This document shows, in pieces, positions 1 through 6,626 of a stretch of 20,088 bases of DNA. The notes below the pieces were generated by a model. It was given only the letters and a program-made list of their open reading frames with translations. It did not search any database and was not told the origin of the DNA. Origin of the DNA: a virus. Both the position numbers and the translations under genes were made by a program. Within the stretch, counting starts at the first letter, position 1. The number at the start of each line of letters is the position of its first letter. The DNA lies in the IMG/VR virus record IMGVR_UViG_3300032236_000465, positions 1-20,088 of that record. One strand, written 5' to 3'.

Positions 1-1001
1 CAGCCTATCCCATTAACTCCGGTGGCTTTAACACCCCCGGTGGTCAGGTAGCCTATTCCGGCACCGCCTACTCTGGCTCCTTCATTCCAGCCCTCTGGTC
101 TGGCAAGTTGGCTCAGAAGTTTTACGCAGCCACCGTGTTCGGCGAAATTGCTAACACCGACTGGCAAGGCGATATCACCGGTATGGGCGATACCGTGATC
201 ATCAACACGATTCCTTCGATCACCATCAACAGCTACTCTGTTGGCCAGAACTTGGCTTATGAAGTTCCCGCTCCTTCGACCATCACTTTGGTGATCAACA
301 AGGGCAAGTACTTCGGTGTGAACGTGAACAACGTGTTGGAATTGCAAGCCAAGCCCAAGTTGATGGACATGTTCACCAACGACGCTGCAATGCAAATGAA
401 GATCAACATCGACAAAGACGTGTTGTATTCGACCTTCAACCAAGGCGACGCAGCTAACCAAGGCGCTACCGCTGGTGCGATCTCTGGTGGCTACAACCTC
501 GGTATCGATACCGCCGCCATCACTTTGACTGCCTCTAACATCTTGTCGAGCATCACTGCTCTGTCGAGCGTGTTGGACGAAGCCAACGTGCCCGAGACTG
601 ACCGTTGGTTGATCATCACCCCCACTGAGCGTCAAATCTTGATGCAATCGAACTTGGCTCAAGCCCAGTTCATGGGTGACGCTTCCAGCGTTCTGCGTAA
701 CGGCAAGATTGGCATGATCGACCGCTTCACTGTGTACGTCAGCAACTTGGTGCCACGCGGCGCTGCTGGCAAAACTTGGATGAATCCCAACACTGGTACT
801 GATGCAACTTCTGCTTCCGCAGTTAAGCGTCACGCCGTGATTGCCGGGCACAAGTCTGCCATCACTTTCGCTTCGCAGATCGCCAAAGTTGAGAGCCTGC
901 AAAACCCCAACGACTTCGGTACTCTGGTGCGCGGCTTGAACGTGTACGGTACCCAAGTTGCTCAGCCCAAAGGCTTGGCACTGTTGGTCGCCGCAGGTTA
1001 A
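1..1001 (+). CDS. Major capsid protein, 5'-truncated by the window edge
   Basis: This is the C-terminal 332 residues of what looks like the major coat protein, which would form the icosahedral head shell. The frame is already open at base 3, so the true start lies upstream; the TTG at 108 is only an internal Leu codon. The visible part begins AYPINSGGF and continues with FIPALWSGKLAQKFY and VFGEIANTDWQGDI, a pattern I associate with HK97-fold coat proteins of podoviruses and related marine/freshwater phages. The rest alternates beta-rich and helical stretches and ends in LALLVAAG. There are no Cys residues in the visible part. Position fits: it precedes the adaptor genes, and portal, scaffold and terminase would be expected upstream. 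The gene is followed by a strong hairpin terminator. Family assignment is by pattern memory, not a search. Confidence 0.85.
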   Translation, partial: AYPINSGGFNTPGGQVAYSGTAYSGSFIPALWSGKLAQKFYAATVFGEIANTDWQGDITGMGDTVIINTIPSITINSYSVGQNLAYEVPAPSTITLVINKGKYFGVNVNNVLELQAKPKLMDMFTNDAAMQMKINIDKDVLYSTFNQGDAANQGATAGAISGGYNLGIDTAAITLTASNILSSITALSSVLDEANVPETDRWLIITPTERQILMQSNLAQAQFMGDASSVLRNGKIGMIDRFTVYVSNLVPRGAAGKTWMNPNTGTDATSASAVKRHAVIAGHKSAITFASQIAKVESLQNPNDFGTLVRGLNVYGTQVAQPKGLALLVAAG

Positions 1002-1018
1002 TCTCCGCAAGGAGCTGG

Positions 1019-1042
1019 GTAGGGGCTTCGGCCCCTGCTTTT
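1019..1042 (+). terminator. Intrinsic terminator after the capsid gene (UUCG tetraloop)
   Basis: Bases 1021-1036 form a perfect stem AGGGGC / GCCCCT closed by a TTCG tetraloop, extendable by a T-G wobble and a G-C pair to 1019/1038. It is followed by TTTT. It lies 18 bases after the capsid stop codon and 22 bases before the next start. The T-tract is short, so read-through into the downstream genes is likely; the hairpin may also protect the 3' end of the capsid mRNA. Confidence 0.72.
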
Positions 1043-1064
1043 AAATTAACCCTAGGAGAACGAC

Positions 1065-1316
1065 ATGGCAGTAATTGACGATCTGATCATCAGCGGCTTA
1101 TCGTATCCACAAGCTTTGGCGGTGATCGCCGAAGACACAGTTGGCGACTACACCGATGGTTTGGTTGCTGCGGGTTTTACTACCACTGAAGCGCAGGCTA
1201 TGCACGCGTATGATGTGAGCAAGACAGCAGCAAACGCGGACGTTATCGTCCAGCAAGGCATCTGGTTTGGCACCACTCTTGTGGCCGTTAAAGCAGCTCT
1301 TGATGTAACACCGTAA
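1065..1316 (+). CDS. Small protein of unknown function in the head region (83 aa)
   Basis: I do not recognise this 83-residue protein. It begins MAVIDDLIISGLSYPQALAV and has a GFTTTEAQAMHAYD stretch that could be a short helix-turn-helix-like or helical hairpin segment; no signal peptide, membrane segment or Cys is visible. It starts 9 bases after an AGGAG ribosome site and ends 7 bases before the next gene. Lying between capsid and adaptor genes, it may be a small head-completion or decoration protein, but nothing in the sequence proves this. Confidence 0.75.
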   Translation: MAVIDDLIISGLSYPQALAVIAEDTVGDYTDGLVAAGFTTTEAQAMHAYDVSKTAANADVIVQQGIWFGTTLVAVKAALDVTP

Positions 1317-1323
1317 GGCGAAC

Positions 1324-2013
1324 ATGGGCACGGTAACAGCAAAAACCATCATCGACAAAGCTACGATTCAGCTGATCGACTTGACCAACATCCGTTGGAC
1401 ACGGGCCGAACTGCTTTCATGGCTCAACGATGGTATGCGCCAAACTGTGCTCATCCAGCCGAGCGCGGCATCAACCACAGCAGTGATCCAGCTACAAGCT
1501 GGCACTCGCCAATCCATCCCGGACGACGGTTGGCTGTTGCTCAACATCTACCGCAACATGGGCACGAGCGGCGCTACGCCCGGACGAGCTATCCGTATTA
1601 TCTCGCGTGAGATTCTGGATAACTTCAATCCCAACTGGAACACGGACACAGCAACAGCTGAAGTTCGTAACTACATGTACACCAACCAAGATCAGTTGGC
1701 GTTTTACGTGTACCCACCCAACACTGGTGTGCAGAAGATTGAGATTAACTATTCTTCGCAGCTTACCGACCTGACTTCCGAATCGCAAGTCATCCCAATT
1801 TTTGACATCTTCCAATCTGCATTGGTTGACTACATCTTGTACCGCGCTTGCAGCAAAGACGCCGAGTATGCTCCCGGTGTTGCGTTGGCGCAACAGTACT
1901 CTTCTGCATTCGTCGCTGCCATCCAAGGCAAGACTCAGTCCGAAATCACTAATGACCCATCGCAGGCGCTTAACCCGCCTAATCCTACGATGCGTGGAAC
2001 AGGCTCAGCATGA
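1324..2013 (+). CDS. Head-to-tail adaptor-like protein (DUF6682-like)
   Basis: This 229-residue protein probably sits at the neck, connecting the portal to the tail. The N-terminus (TIIDKATIQLIDLTNIRWTR, then ELLSWLNDGMRQTV at about 28-41) is the helical start typical of podovirus adaptor proteins annotated as DUF6682. A central beta-rich part follows, with FYVYPPNTGVQKIEINYSS around 126-144. A C-terminal helical part contains the SALVDYILYRACSKDAEYAPG motif (about 166-186), characteristic of this family. The Pro/Asn-rich tail looks flexible. The start is supported by AAGGCG just upstream, and the stop overlaps the next start by 4 bases, indicating translational coupling. The family name is from pattern recognition and is moderately secure; the structural role is inferred from position. 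Confidence 0.7.
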   Translation: MGTVTAKTIIDKATIQLIDLTNIRWTRAELLSWLNDGMRQTVLIQPSAASTTAVIQLQAGTRQSIPDDGWLLLNIYRNMGTSGATPGRAIRIISREILDNFNPNWNTDTATAEVRNYMYTNQDQLAFYVYPPNTGVQKIEINYSSQLTDLTSESQVIPIFDIFQSALVDYILYRACSKDAEYAPGVALAQQYSSAFVAAIQGKTQSEITNDPSQALNPPNPTMRGTGSA

Positions 2014-2660
2014 CCGCAGTATCTTACGAAGTCTTCTTGCCCGAGGTTATGCCGTACGTTCACGACGTGCCCGAGATCGTGGCTACACAAGCGATCCGTA
2101 ACGCGTGCATCGAGTTTTGCACTGAGACGCACTACCTTCAAGAAAGCCTTGATTCGATCACTGGCCAAGAGAACGTGGGCGACTACGATTTGGATGCCAA
2201 TGACTCCAACTACAAGGTGGTGGAGATCATGCAAGCGTACTATGGCGATCAGCTGCTGATTCCTAAGTCTCAGGAAGAGCTGAACCAGATTTACCGCACC
2301 TCCAACTGGGAAGACCTTAAGGGTAATCCCTACTATTACTACCGCCCTCGGGTGAGCGTGATCCGGTTGGTGACTAAGCCAATTCTCACCGAAGCCAACA
2401 AACTGAAGGTGAAAGCGGCTATCGCTCCATCTCGTGCGTCGACCACTGTGGACTCAGAACTGTTTGAGGTGTTCCTTGAGTACATCGCGCACGGCGCTCG
2501 CGCCCGCCTGTATAACACACCGAACCAACCGTACTACGACCCAAGAACTGCTATGGAGTACACCAAGCGCTTCAACGACGATATGGCTGAAGTTCGCACC
2601 CGTGTGTACAAGGGTCTCACCCGCGCAGCAGCAAAAATTGAATTCCAGAGGTTCGCATGA
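2010..2660 (+). CDS. Putative neck or tail-completion structural protein (216 aa)
   Basis: A 216-residue protein with no membrane segment or signal. It opens with SYEVFLPEVMPYVHDVPEIVATQAIRNACIEFCTETHYL, a pattern common in small podovirus neck proteins, where an N-terminal helix bundle precedes a beta domain. Tyr-rich NPYYYYRP lies in the middle. The C-terminal half has FLEYIAHGARARLYNTPNQPYYDP, followed by a long helical tail (about 185-216). The ATG overlaps the adaptor stop (ATGA) and its own stop overlaps the next ATG, so it is part of a tightly coupled adaptor-neck-tail string. It could be a tail-tubular or head-completion protein. I cannot name a family with confidence. Confidence 0.62.
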   Translation: MTAVSYEVFLPEVMPYVHDVPEIVATQAIRNACIEFCTETHYLQESLDSITGQENVGDYDLDANDSNYKVVEIMQAYYGDQLLIPKSQEELNQIYRTSNWEDLKGNPYYYYRPRVSVIRLVTKPILTEANKLKVKAAIAPSRASTTVDSELFEVFLEYIAHGARARLYNTPNQPYYDPRTAMEYTKRFNDDMAEVRTRVYKGLTRAAAKIEFQRFA

Positions 2661-2989
2661 GTGACAAAATCAAACTGGTTCAGAATGACACTCGCCCTGC
2701 GCTGGTATGTGTCTTGACGGATACGACTACAGGGGCGCCGATTGTGTTGACTGGTGCTTCATTGGTGCTTAAATTTCGAGCTGCTGGCACTTCTACGCTA
2801 CAAGCTACTGTGCCGGGTGTTGTGACCGACGCCTTAAACGGTGGCTGTGTGTTTTACCCCGCCTCGGCTCCTTCGATGCTGACTGGTACTCCCGGTGACT
2901 ACGAAGGGGAAATCCAGATTACATTTTCTGACGGGCAGATTCAGACTGTGTATGACACGCTGAAATTCAAGGTGCGTGGAGACTTCTAA
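2657..2989 (+). CDS. BppU-N-like Ig-fold tail protein
   Basis: A 110-residue, all-beta protein. KLVQNDTRPALVCVLTD at the N-terminus, then IVLTGASLVLKFRAAG and GDYEGEIQITFSDGQIQTVYDTLKF near the end, match the pattern of the N-terminal domain of baseplate upper protein BppU (DUF2479-type) found in many phages as a stand-alone Ig-like protein. It probably works in the virion as a tail or fibre attachment component. The start overlaps the upstream stop (ATGA) and the stop overlaps the next ATG (TAATG), so it sits in a coupled cluster just ahead of the fibre genes. Confidence 0.68.
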   Translation: MSDKIKLVQNDTRPALVCVLTDTTTGAPIVLTGASLVLKFRAAGTSTLQATVPGVVTDALNGGCVFYPASAPSMLTGTPGDYEGEIQITFSDGQIQTVYDTLKFKVRGDF

Positions 2990-3951
2990 TGGATGCCTCG
3001 GTCGGCGGGCCCTTAATCTCGGTCAGCGTTGTAGTCGTCGACCCCCTATCTACCGTAACTAGCGTAGACCCTACAGCCACGATTTCACATGTAGCTCCGG
3101 TTGCCGCCATAGCTCATACTGCTCCTATGGCGGTTGCAACTTGTGTTGTTCCTGTGCTACAGCTAGCGTATATTGAGATTGCTACCTCCGCTAGTATGGA
3201 CGATTCGGGGCGGTACCAGTTTAAAACTGACCTCATCGCAGTGGCGGATTCAACAGCATTTGCGTTCAGCCGTCCCGTAGCAGATACGTTTAGCTTTTTA
3301 GACGCGACCTCTGTCAGTACAAGTAAGCCGTTTTCTGATAGTTTTGGGTGCACTGATGTGTGCGTACCTATGCTGATCTTTTTGCGCGATTTTTCCGATA
3401 CATACGCAGCCTCAGACTCCGCAGTTTTGAGTATTGGGTTGAATCCGTCGGATTTGGCGGCTTTAAATGATAGCGCCCCGCTGTTTACAGTAGACAAATT
3501 GTTGGCCGATACGTTTGCTATGAATGACATGGCTGACATTGGCGACGGAATTGCTTTTCAATTCGATGACTACACGAACAACGTGGTCACTATGAGCGAC
3601 GGAACTGTAGTAGTGACTTCCCCAGCGTACTTTGATACTGCGGCCACAACGGACGCTACTACGCTGACTACTGCAACTTCGTACTCAGACTCTGTGGCAG
3701 GGACCGACGCTATTGTTATTTCTTCCAACACGGTGTATGCTGACAGCGCGACTTTGGCGGATAATATAGCAAACGACTTTAGCCGACCGCTCTCTGATTC
3801 GTTCACACAAAGTGACACCGCGACGTTGAGCACAAGTCTTGCACAAGCGGATAGCTTTGCTTTTTCTGAAGCCGGTGTTATTTCGATACAAGATTACGTA
3901 GACCCAACGTATTTTGCATCAGACTACGTCGGTGTTTCGTACACGTTTTAA
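2989..3951 (+). CDS. Repeat-rich fibre-like protein (320 aa)
   Basis: An acidic Ser/Asp/Thr/Ala-rich protein of 320 residues. The first ~65 residues are Val/Pro-rich with short near-repeats (HVAPVAAIAHTAPMAVA). From about residue 85 to the end there are roughly twelve degenerate units of 17-22 residues built on the pattern [FYL]-[SA]-D-[ST]-x-x-x-x-D-x-[AT], for example PFSDSFGCTD, DFSDTYAASDS, SYSDSVAGTDA and PLSDSFTQSDT. Such regular short Asp-containing repeats suggest an elongated shaft or a beta-solenoid-like rod, fitting a tail fibre or head fibre. The start overlaps the previous stop. Codon use looks looser than in the capsid gene (more GTA, CTA and TCC). Function is inferred from composition and place only. 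Confidence 0.6.
   Translation: MDASVGGPLISVSVVVVDPLSTVTSVDPTATISHVAPVAAIAHTAPMAVATCVVPVLQLAYIEIATSASMDDSGRYQFKTDLIAVADSTAFAFSRPVADTFSFLDATSVSTSKPFSDSFGCTDVCVPMLIFLRDFSDTYAASDSAVLSIGLNPSDLAALNDSAPLFTVDKLLADTFAMNDMADIGDGIAFQFDDYTNNVVTMSDGTVVVTSPAYFDTAATTDATTLTTATSYSDSVAGTDAIVISSNTVYADSATLADNIANDFSRPLSDSFTQSDTATLSTSLAQADSFAFSEAGVISIQDYVDPTYFASDYVGVSYTF
3241..3930 (+). repeat. Degenerate 17-22 residue coding repeats
   Basis: About twelve units, conserved at protein level but not at DNA level, run through most of the 320-aa protein. Conserved positions are an aromatic or Leu, Ser/Ala, Asp, Ser/Thr, then a second Asp five residues after the first. The low DNA identity shows the repeats are old and kept by selection on the protein, not recent tandem duplications. 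Confidence 0.55.
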
Positions 3952-3963
3952 TCAGGAGTACCC

Positions 3964-4422
3964 ATGCTGAACGACACCCTAAAAATAACTGGCGATGTGC
4001 AAATCGCTGTGTTTGACCAAGCCACTGGTGAAGTCAAAGACACTCGTGAGATCAAGAACCTTGTTGTGACCTCTGGCAAGACTTTCATCGCCGCAGCGAT
4101 GCTAAAGACTACCACTAATAGCCCTGTGGCGATGACCCACATGGCTTTAGGAACCGGCACAACTGCCGCTGCTGTTGGTGACACCACATTGCAGACCGCA
4201 ATCTCAGGGGCACGCGTAACTTTCTCTGCCGCTACTTCTTCGACGAACGTGGTGACCTACACTGCTAGCTTCCCTGCTGGTACTGGTACAGGCGCTGTGA
4301 CTGAAGCTGGTATTTTTAACGACCCAACTGCTGGCACTATGTTGTGCCGCACCGTTTTTTCTGTTGTGAACAAGGGCGCAAACGATGCGATGAGCATCAC
4401 TTGGCAGATCACGGTTAGCTAA
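3964..4422 (+). CDS. Short tail-fibre-like or tail-tip structural protein
   Basis: A 152-residue beta-rich protein beginning MLNDTLKITGDVQIAVFDQATGEVKDTREIKNLVVTSGK. The pattern 'property of the DNA-encoded strand, then xxIKNLVVTSGKTFIAAAML', followed by THMALGTGTTAA near the middle and EAGIFNDPTAG at about 115-125, is seen in small virion proteins of many phages, where it lies beside tail fibres. It has a single Cys near the C-terminus (MLCRTVF). The start is preceded by AGGAG at a good distance (ATCAGGAGTACCC). It ends 10 bases before fibre A. A role in fibre attachment or as a short side fibre is inference. Confidence 0.6.
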   Translation: MLNDTLKITGDVQIAVFDQATGEVKDTREIKNLVVTSGKTFIAAAMLKTTTNSPVAMTHMALGTGTTAAAVGDTTLQTAISGARVTFSAATSSTNVVTYTASFPAGTGTGAVTEAGIFNDPTAGTMLCRTVFSVVNKGANDAMSITWQITVS

Positions 4423-4432
4423 AGGATAGCTA

Positions 4433-5644
4433 ATGTCCACCATTGTCACCCGCGCTGGCAAAGGAACTCCGCTAACCAACACGGAACTCGATGCCAACTT
4501 CACAAACCTGAATACAGACAAGTATCAGGCTGGCGGAGCGCTTGGCACTCCAGCGTCAGGCACTCTAACAAACTGCACTGGTCTACCCTACGCAGGCTTG
4601 ACTGGTACGGTTCCTACATGGAACCAGAATACCACGGGGACTGCGGCGAACGTAACAGGCATAGTAGCTGTTGCTAACGGCGGCACTGGAGCCAGTACCG
4701 CATCTGCCGCCCTGACAAATTTGGGCGCTTACGCGGCTACGAACCCAAGCGGGTACACGAACAACACGGGTACAGTGACCTCTGTTGCGGGCACTGGTAC
4801 GGTTAGTGGTTTGAGTTTGAGCGGTACTGTCACCACTACAGGCAACATCACCTTAGGTGGCACTCTTGCTGTTACAGCTTCGAACTTTGCTTCTCAGCTT
4901 GCTAATACATTTTTGGCTGCGCCAAACGGTGCTGCTGGTGTGCCTACGTTTAGGACGGTTGTCGCAGCAGACATTCCAACATTGAACCAAAACACTACCG
5001 GTACAGCTGCTAACGTGACAGGCCTTGTCGCCGTAGCTAACGGTGGCACAGGCAACACTACTGCGCAAGCAGAGATGAACCGTGTCGCGGGTGCAGTGAC
5101 CTCCGGGTCTTACTTGCGTGGCAACGGTACGAACGTGGTGATGAGCACCATTCAAGCCGCTGACGTGCCGACCCTGAACCAAAACACTACGGGGTCCGCC
5201 GCTTCACTTTCAGCCAACCTCCCTGTAACACGTTTAAACAGTGGAACCAGCGCATCGGCGTCTACGTTTTGGCGTGGTGACGGCACATGGGCTTCTGGTG
5301 TTTCAGGCCCAACAGGTCCAACAGGCCCCACAGGCCCCGCAGGTAGTCCCGGTCCAACCGGCCCGACTGGCCCAACAGGCCCAACAGGCACCCCAGCCAC
5401 TTCATTTAATACTGTTGGTTCCTATGCGCAAGGTTTTTTGCAGCTTGGGGCCAGTGTGGCGGGTCCTAGCGGTTCTACATATGCGGCGGGTTCCGCTACC
5501 AACCAACTCCAATCAGCAGCAATTGCTGGGGGATTAAGTAACAACTTGTCTGGCACTTGGCGGTGGATGGGGTCTAACGTGCCCGGAATAAACTCCTGCG
5601 GCCAAGGTAACCAAATACAAGGTATTTTTTGCCGCACCGCGTAA
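4433..5644 (+). CDS. Tail fibre A with collagen-like segment
   Basis: A 403-residue Gly/Thr/Asn-rich fibre likely to contact the host surface. The N-terminus, STIVTRAGKGTPLTNTELDANF, is the common phage motif where a fibre or its trimer begins. Residues ~60-290 hold repeated modules: LNQNTTGTAANVTG followed by VAVANGGTG occurs twice (DNA near 4621 and 4984), and a third start, TLNQNTTGSAA, lies near 5175. SFWRGDGTW-like text precedes ten collagen triplets at residues 292-321. The last ~80 residues (FNTVGSYAQGF to IQGIFCRTA) form a tip domain shared with fibre B at 6627-7580, including GTWRWM and NVPGINSCGQG. The start has an AAAGGA site. It is followed after 9 bases by an oxygenase gene. The family is clear; the receptor is unknown. 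Confidence 0.85.
   Translation: MSTIVTRAGKGTPLTNTELDANFTNLNTDKYQAGGALGTPASGTLTNCTGLPYAGLTGTVPTWNQNTTGTAANVTGIVAVANGGTGASTASAALTNLGAYAATNPSGYTNNTGTVTSVAGTGTVSGLSLSGTVTTTGNITLGGTLAVTASNFASQLANTFLAAPNGAAGVPTFRTVVAADIPTLNQNTTGTAANVTGLVAVANGGTGNTTAQAEMNRVAGAVTSGSYLRGNGTNVVMSTIQAADVPTLNQNTTGSAASLSANLPVTRLNSGTSASASTFWRGDGTWASGVSGPTGPTGPTGPAGSPGPTGPTGPTGPTGTPATSFNTVGSYAQGFLQLGASVAGPSGSTYAAGSATNQLQSAAIAGGLSNNLSGTWRWMGSNVPGINSCGQGNQIQGIFCRTA
5306..5395 (+). repeat. Collagen-like Gly-X-Y triplets in fibre A
   Basis: Ten uninterrupted triplets: seven GPT, plus GPA, GSP and GTP. They would form a short collagen triple helix that trimerises the fibre between the beta-rich shaft and the C-terminal tip. Pro is mostly in the X position and Thr in Y. 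Synonymous codons vary (CCA, CCC, CCG; ACA, ACC, ACT), so the repeat is held at the protein level. Confidence 0.9.
5574..5609 (+). repeat. 36-bp exact repeat, copy 1 (fibre A tip)
   Basis: These 36 bases in the 3' end of fibre A are identical to 7510-7545 in fibre B. They encode NVPGINSCGQG. Flanking sequence in the same domain is clearly diverged, so the identity points to recent gene conversion or an imported tip rather than shared codon choice alone. Confidence 0.9.
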
Positions 5645-5653
5645 AGGATACTC

Positions 5654-6202
5654 ATGTCGCAACATCTTCCACTTTGGTACATAGGAGCCATACCTCCAGC
5701 GGTGTGTGACTGGGCTACGGCCAACTATATGACCCTTGAGCCTAAAGACGCGACAATGGGAAATGCTGGCGATGAGCTGTCGCACCTCCATCGTAATACA
5801 ACCGTGCGGTTTGCCCCGATTGAGGATTGGTTTGGCCACATGCTTCATGGGTTTGGGTTGCACGCCAACAAGGTATGCAACTGGGGGTTTGAGTTAACCG
5901 GGCATGAGGCCGTTCAGTATGCTCAATACGGCCCTGAGCAACATTACAGTTGGCACACAGACAACTTCCCATTGATGGGTTTGGCGACTGATCGTAAAGT
6001 CAGCGTTGTGTGTTTGATGTGTGATACCACTGAATTTGAAGCAGGTGAATTACAGTTGCGTTTTCGGCAAGAGTACACGGCGCCATTGACCAAAGGCTCA
6101 GTGATTGCGTTTCCGTCTACTGTGGACCACCGCGTGACCCCCGTGACTGCTGGGCTGCGTGCTAGTGCAACGATGTGGCTTAACGGCCCAAGGTTCCGTT
6201 AA
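5654..6202 (+). CDS. 2-oxoglutarate/Fe(II)-dependent oxygenase, PKHD/prolyl-hydroxylase type
   Basis: A 182-residue double-stranded beta-helix dioxygenase that would couple decarboxylation of 2-oxoglutarate to hydroxylation of a substrate using Fe(II) and O2. The full ligand set is visible. His101 and Asp103 lie in YSWHTDN, His159 in VDHRVTPV and the 2-oxoglutarate-binding Arg169 in GLRASATMW. EAGELQLRF and KGSVIAFPS are the usual strands of PKHD-type hydroxylases (PiuC/YbiX and P4H relatives). It has an AAAGGA ribosome site and lies directly behind the collagen-like fibre A. Such enzymes are common in phages, usually with unknown substrate. Candidates are the neighbouring fibre (Pro or Thr), a host surface protein, or a nucleotide. 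The family is well supported; the substrate is not. Confidence 0.88.
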   Translation: MSQHLPLWYIGAIPPAVCDWATANYMTLEPKDATMGNAGDELSHLHRNTTVRFAPIEDWFGHMLHGFGLHANKVCNWGFELTGHEAVQYAQYGPEQHYSWHTDNFPLMGLATDRKVSVVCLMCDTTEFEAGELQLRFRQEYTAPLTKGSVIAFPSTVDHRVTPVTAGLRASATMWLNGPRFR

Positions 6203-6205
6203 TGC

Positions 6206-6235
6206 TTGGCATCAAACGATACAACCGCTTAAAAT
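6206..6235 (+). promoter_or_regulatory. Candidate sigma70-type promoter before the Dps-like gene
   Basis: TTGGCA (6206-6211) and TAAAAT (6230-6235) each match five of six consensus bases, with an 18-base spacer. The predicted transcript would start near 6242 and reach the GGAG ribosome site (6248-6251) of the 6258 gene with a very short leader. It lies in one of the few intergenic gaps of the window. Sequence match only; no other evidence. Confidence 0.4.
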
Positions 6236-6257
6236 ACGGCGACTATTGGAGAACCCT

Positions 6258-6617
6258 ATGATCGGACGCCTGATTGCCCTACTATTTCTAGGCCGTGAGC
6301 TAGCTCACCGCGAGCACCTGCGCACAAAATCTTTCTCACAGCACATGGCGCTAAACACGTTTTATGACGAGGTCATTGGCATTGCTGACTCGATCGCTGA
6401 AGCTTATCAAGGGCGCAACGGCATCATTGACAGCATCCCGATGCTGACTGAAACGTCCGGGGGCGACATCATCACCGTGCTTGAAAAGCAGCTTGCTGCA
6501 ATTGAAAAGCTACGCTACACCGCTGTGAGCAAGGACGAAACCGCCATTCAGAACCTGATTGACGAAGCTGTGGCCTTGTACCTCAGCACCTTGTACAAGC
6601 TCAAGAATTTAAAGTAA
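6258..6617 (+). CDS. Dps/ferritin-like protein (DUF5856-like), possible ferroxidase
   Basis: A helical 119-residue protein. I chose ATG 6258, with GGAG six bases upstream, over an earlier open-frame start because the sequence before it is unlike a protein and runs into the oxygenase gene. His17, His29, Asp44 and Glu48 are spaced 12, 15 and 4 residues apart, exactly as the ferroxidase ligands of Dps proteins (H51, H63, D78, E82 in E. coli Dps), and DSIAE matches DTMAE there. The last helix (ETAIQNLIDEAVALYLSTLY) resembles the closing helix of that fold. The text AHREHLRTKSFSQHMALNTFYDE recalls phage DUF5856 proteins. It is shorter than Dps (about 160 residues) and may lack a helix. A candidate promoter precedes it. 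Iron oxidation or assembly into a shell is inference. Confidence 0.62.
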   Translation: MIGRLIALLFLGRELAHREHLRTKSFSQHMALNTFYDEVIGIADSIAEAYQGRNGIIDSIPMLTETSGGDIITVLEKQLAAIEKLRYTAVSKDETAIQNLIDEAVALYLSTLYKLKNLK

Positions 6618-6626
6618 GAGGCCACT

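Noticed and set aside
3114-3539. Long minus-strand frame opposite the repeat protein
   Set aside because: Composition is a complement shadow of Asp/Ser/Ala codons, with no start signal, and all neighbours are on the + strand.
5152-5400. Minus-strand frame with Gly-Pro repeats (GPVGPVGP)
   Set aside because: It is the mirror of the collagen-like GPT codons of fibre A; there is no ribosome site and the rest is not protein-like.
6159-6257. Longer start for the Dps-like protein
   Set aside because: The first 33 codons lie partly in the oxygenase gene and are not protein-like; ATG 6258 has GGAG at good spacing.
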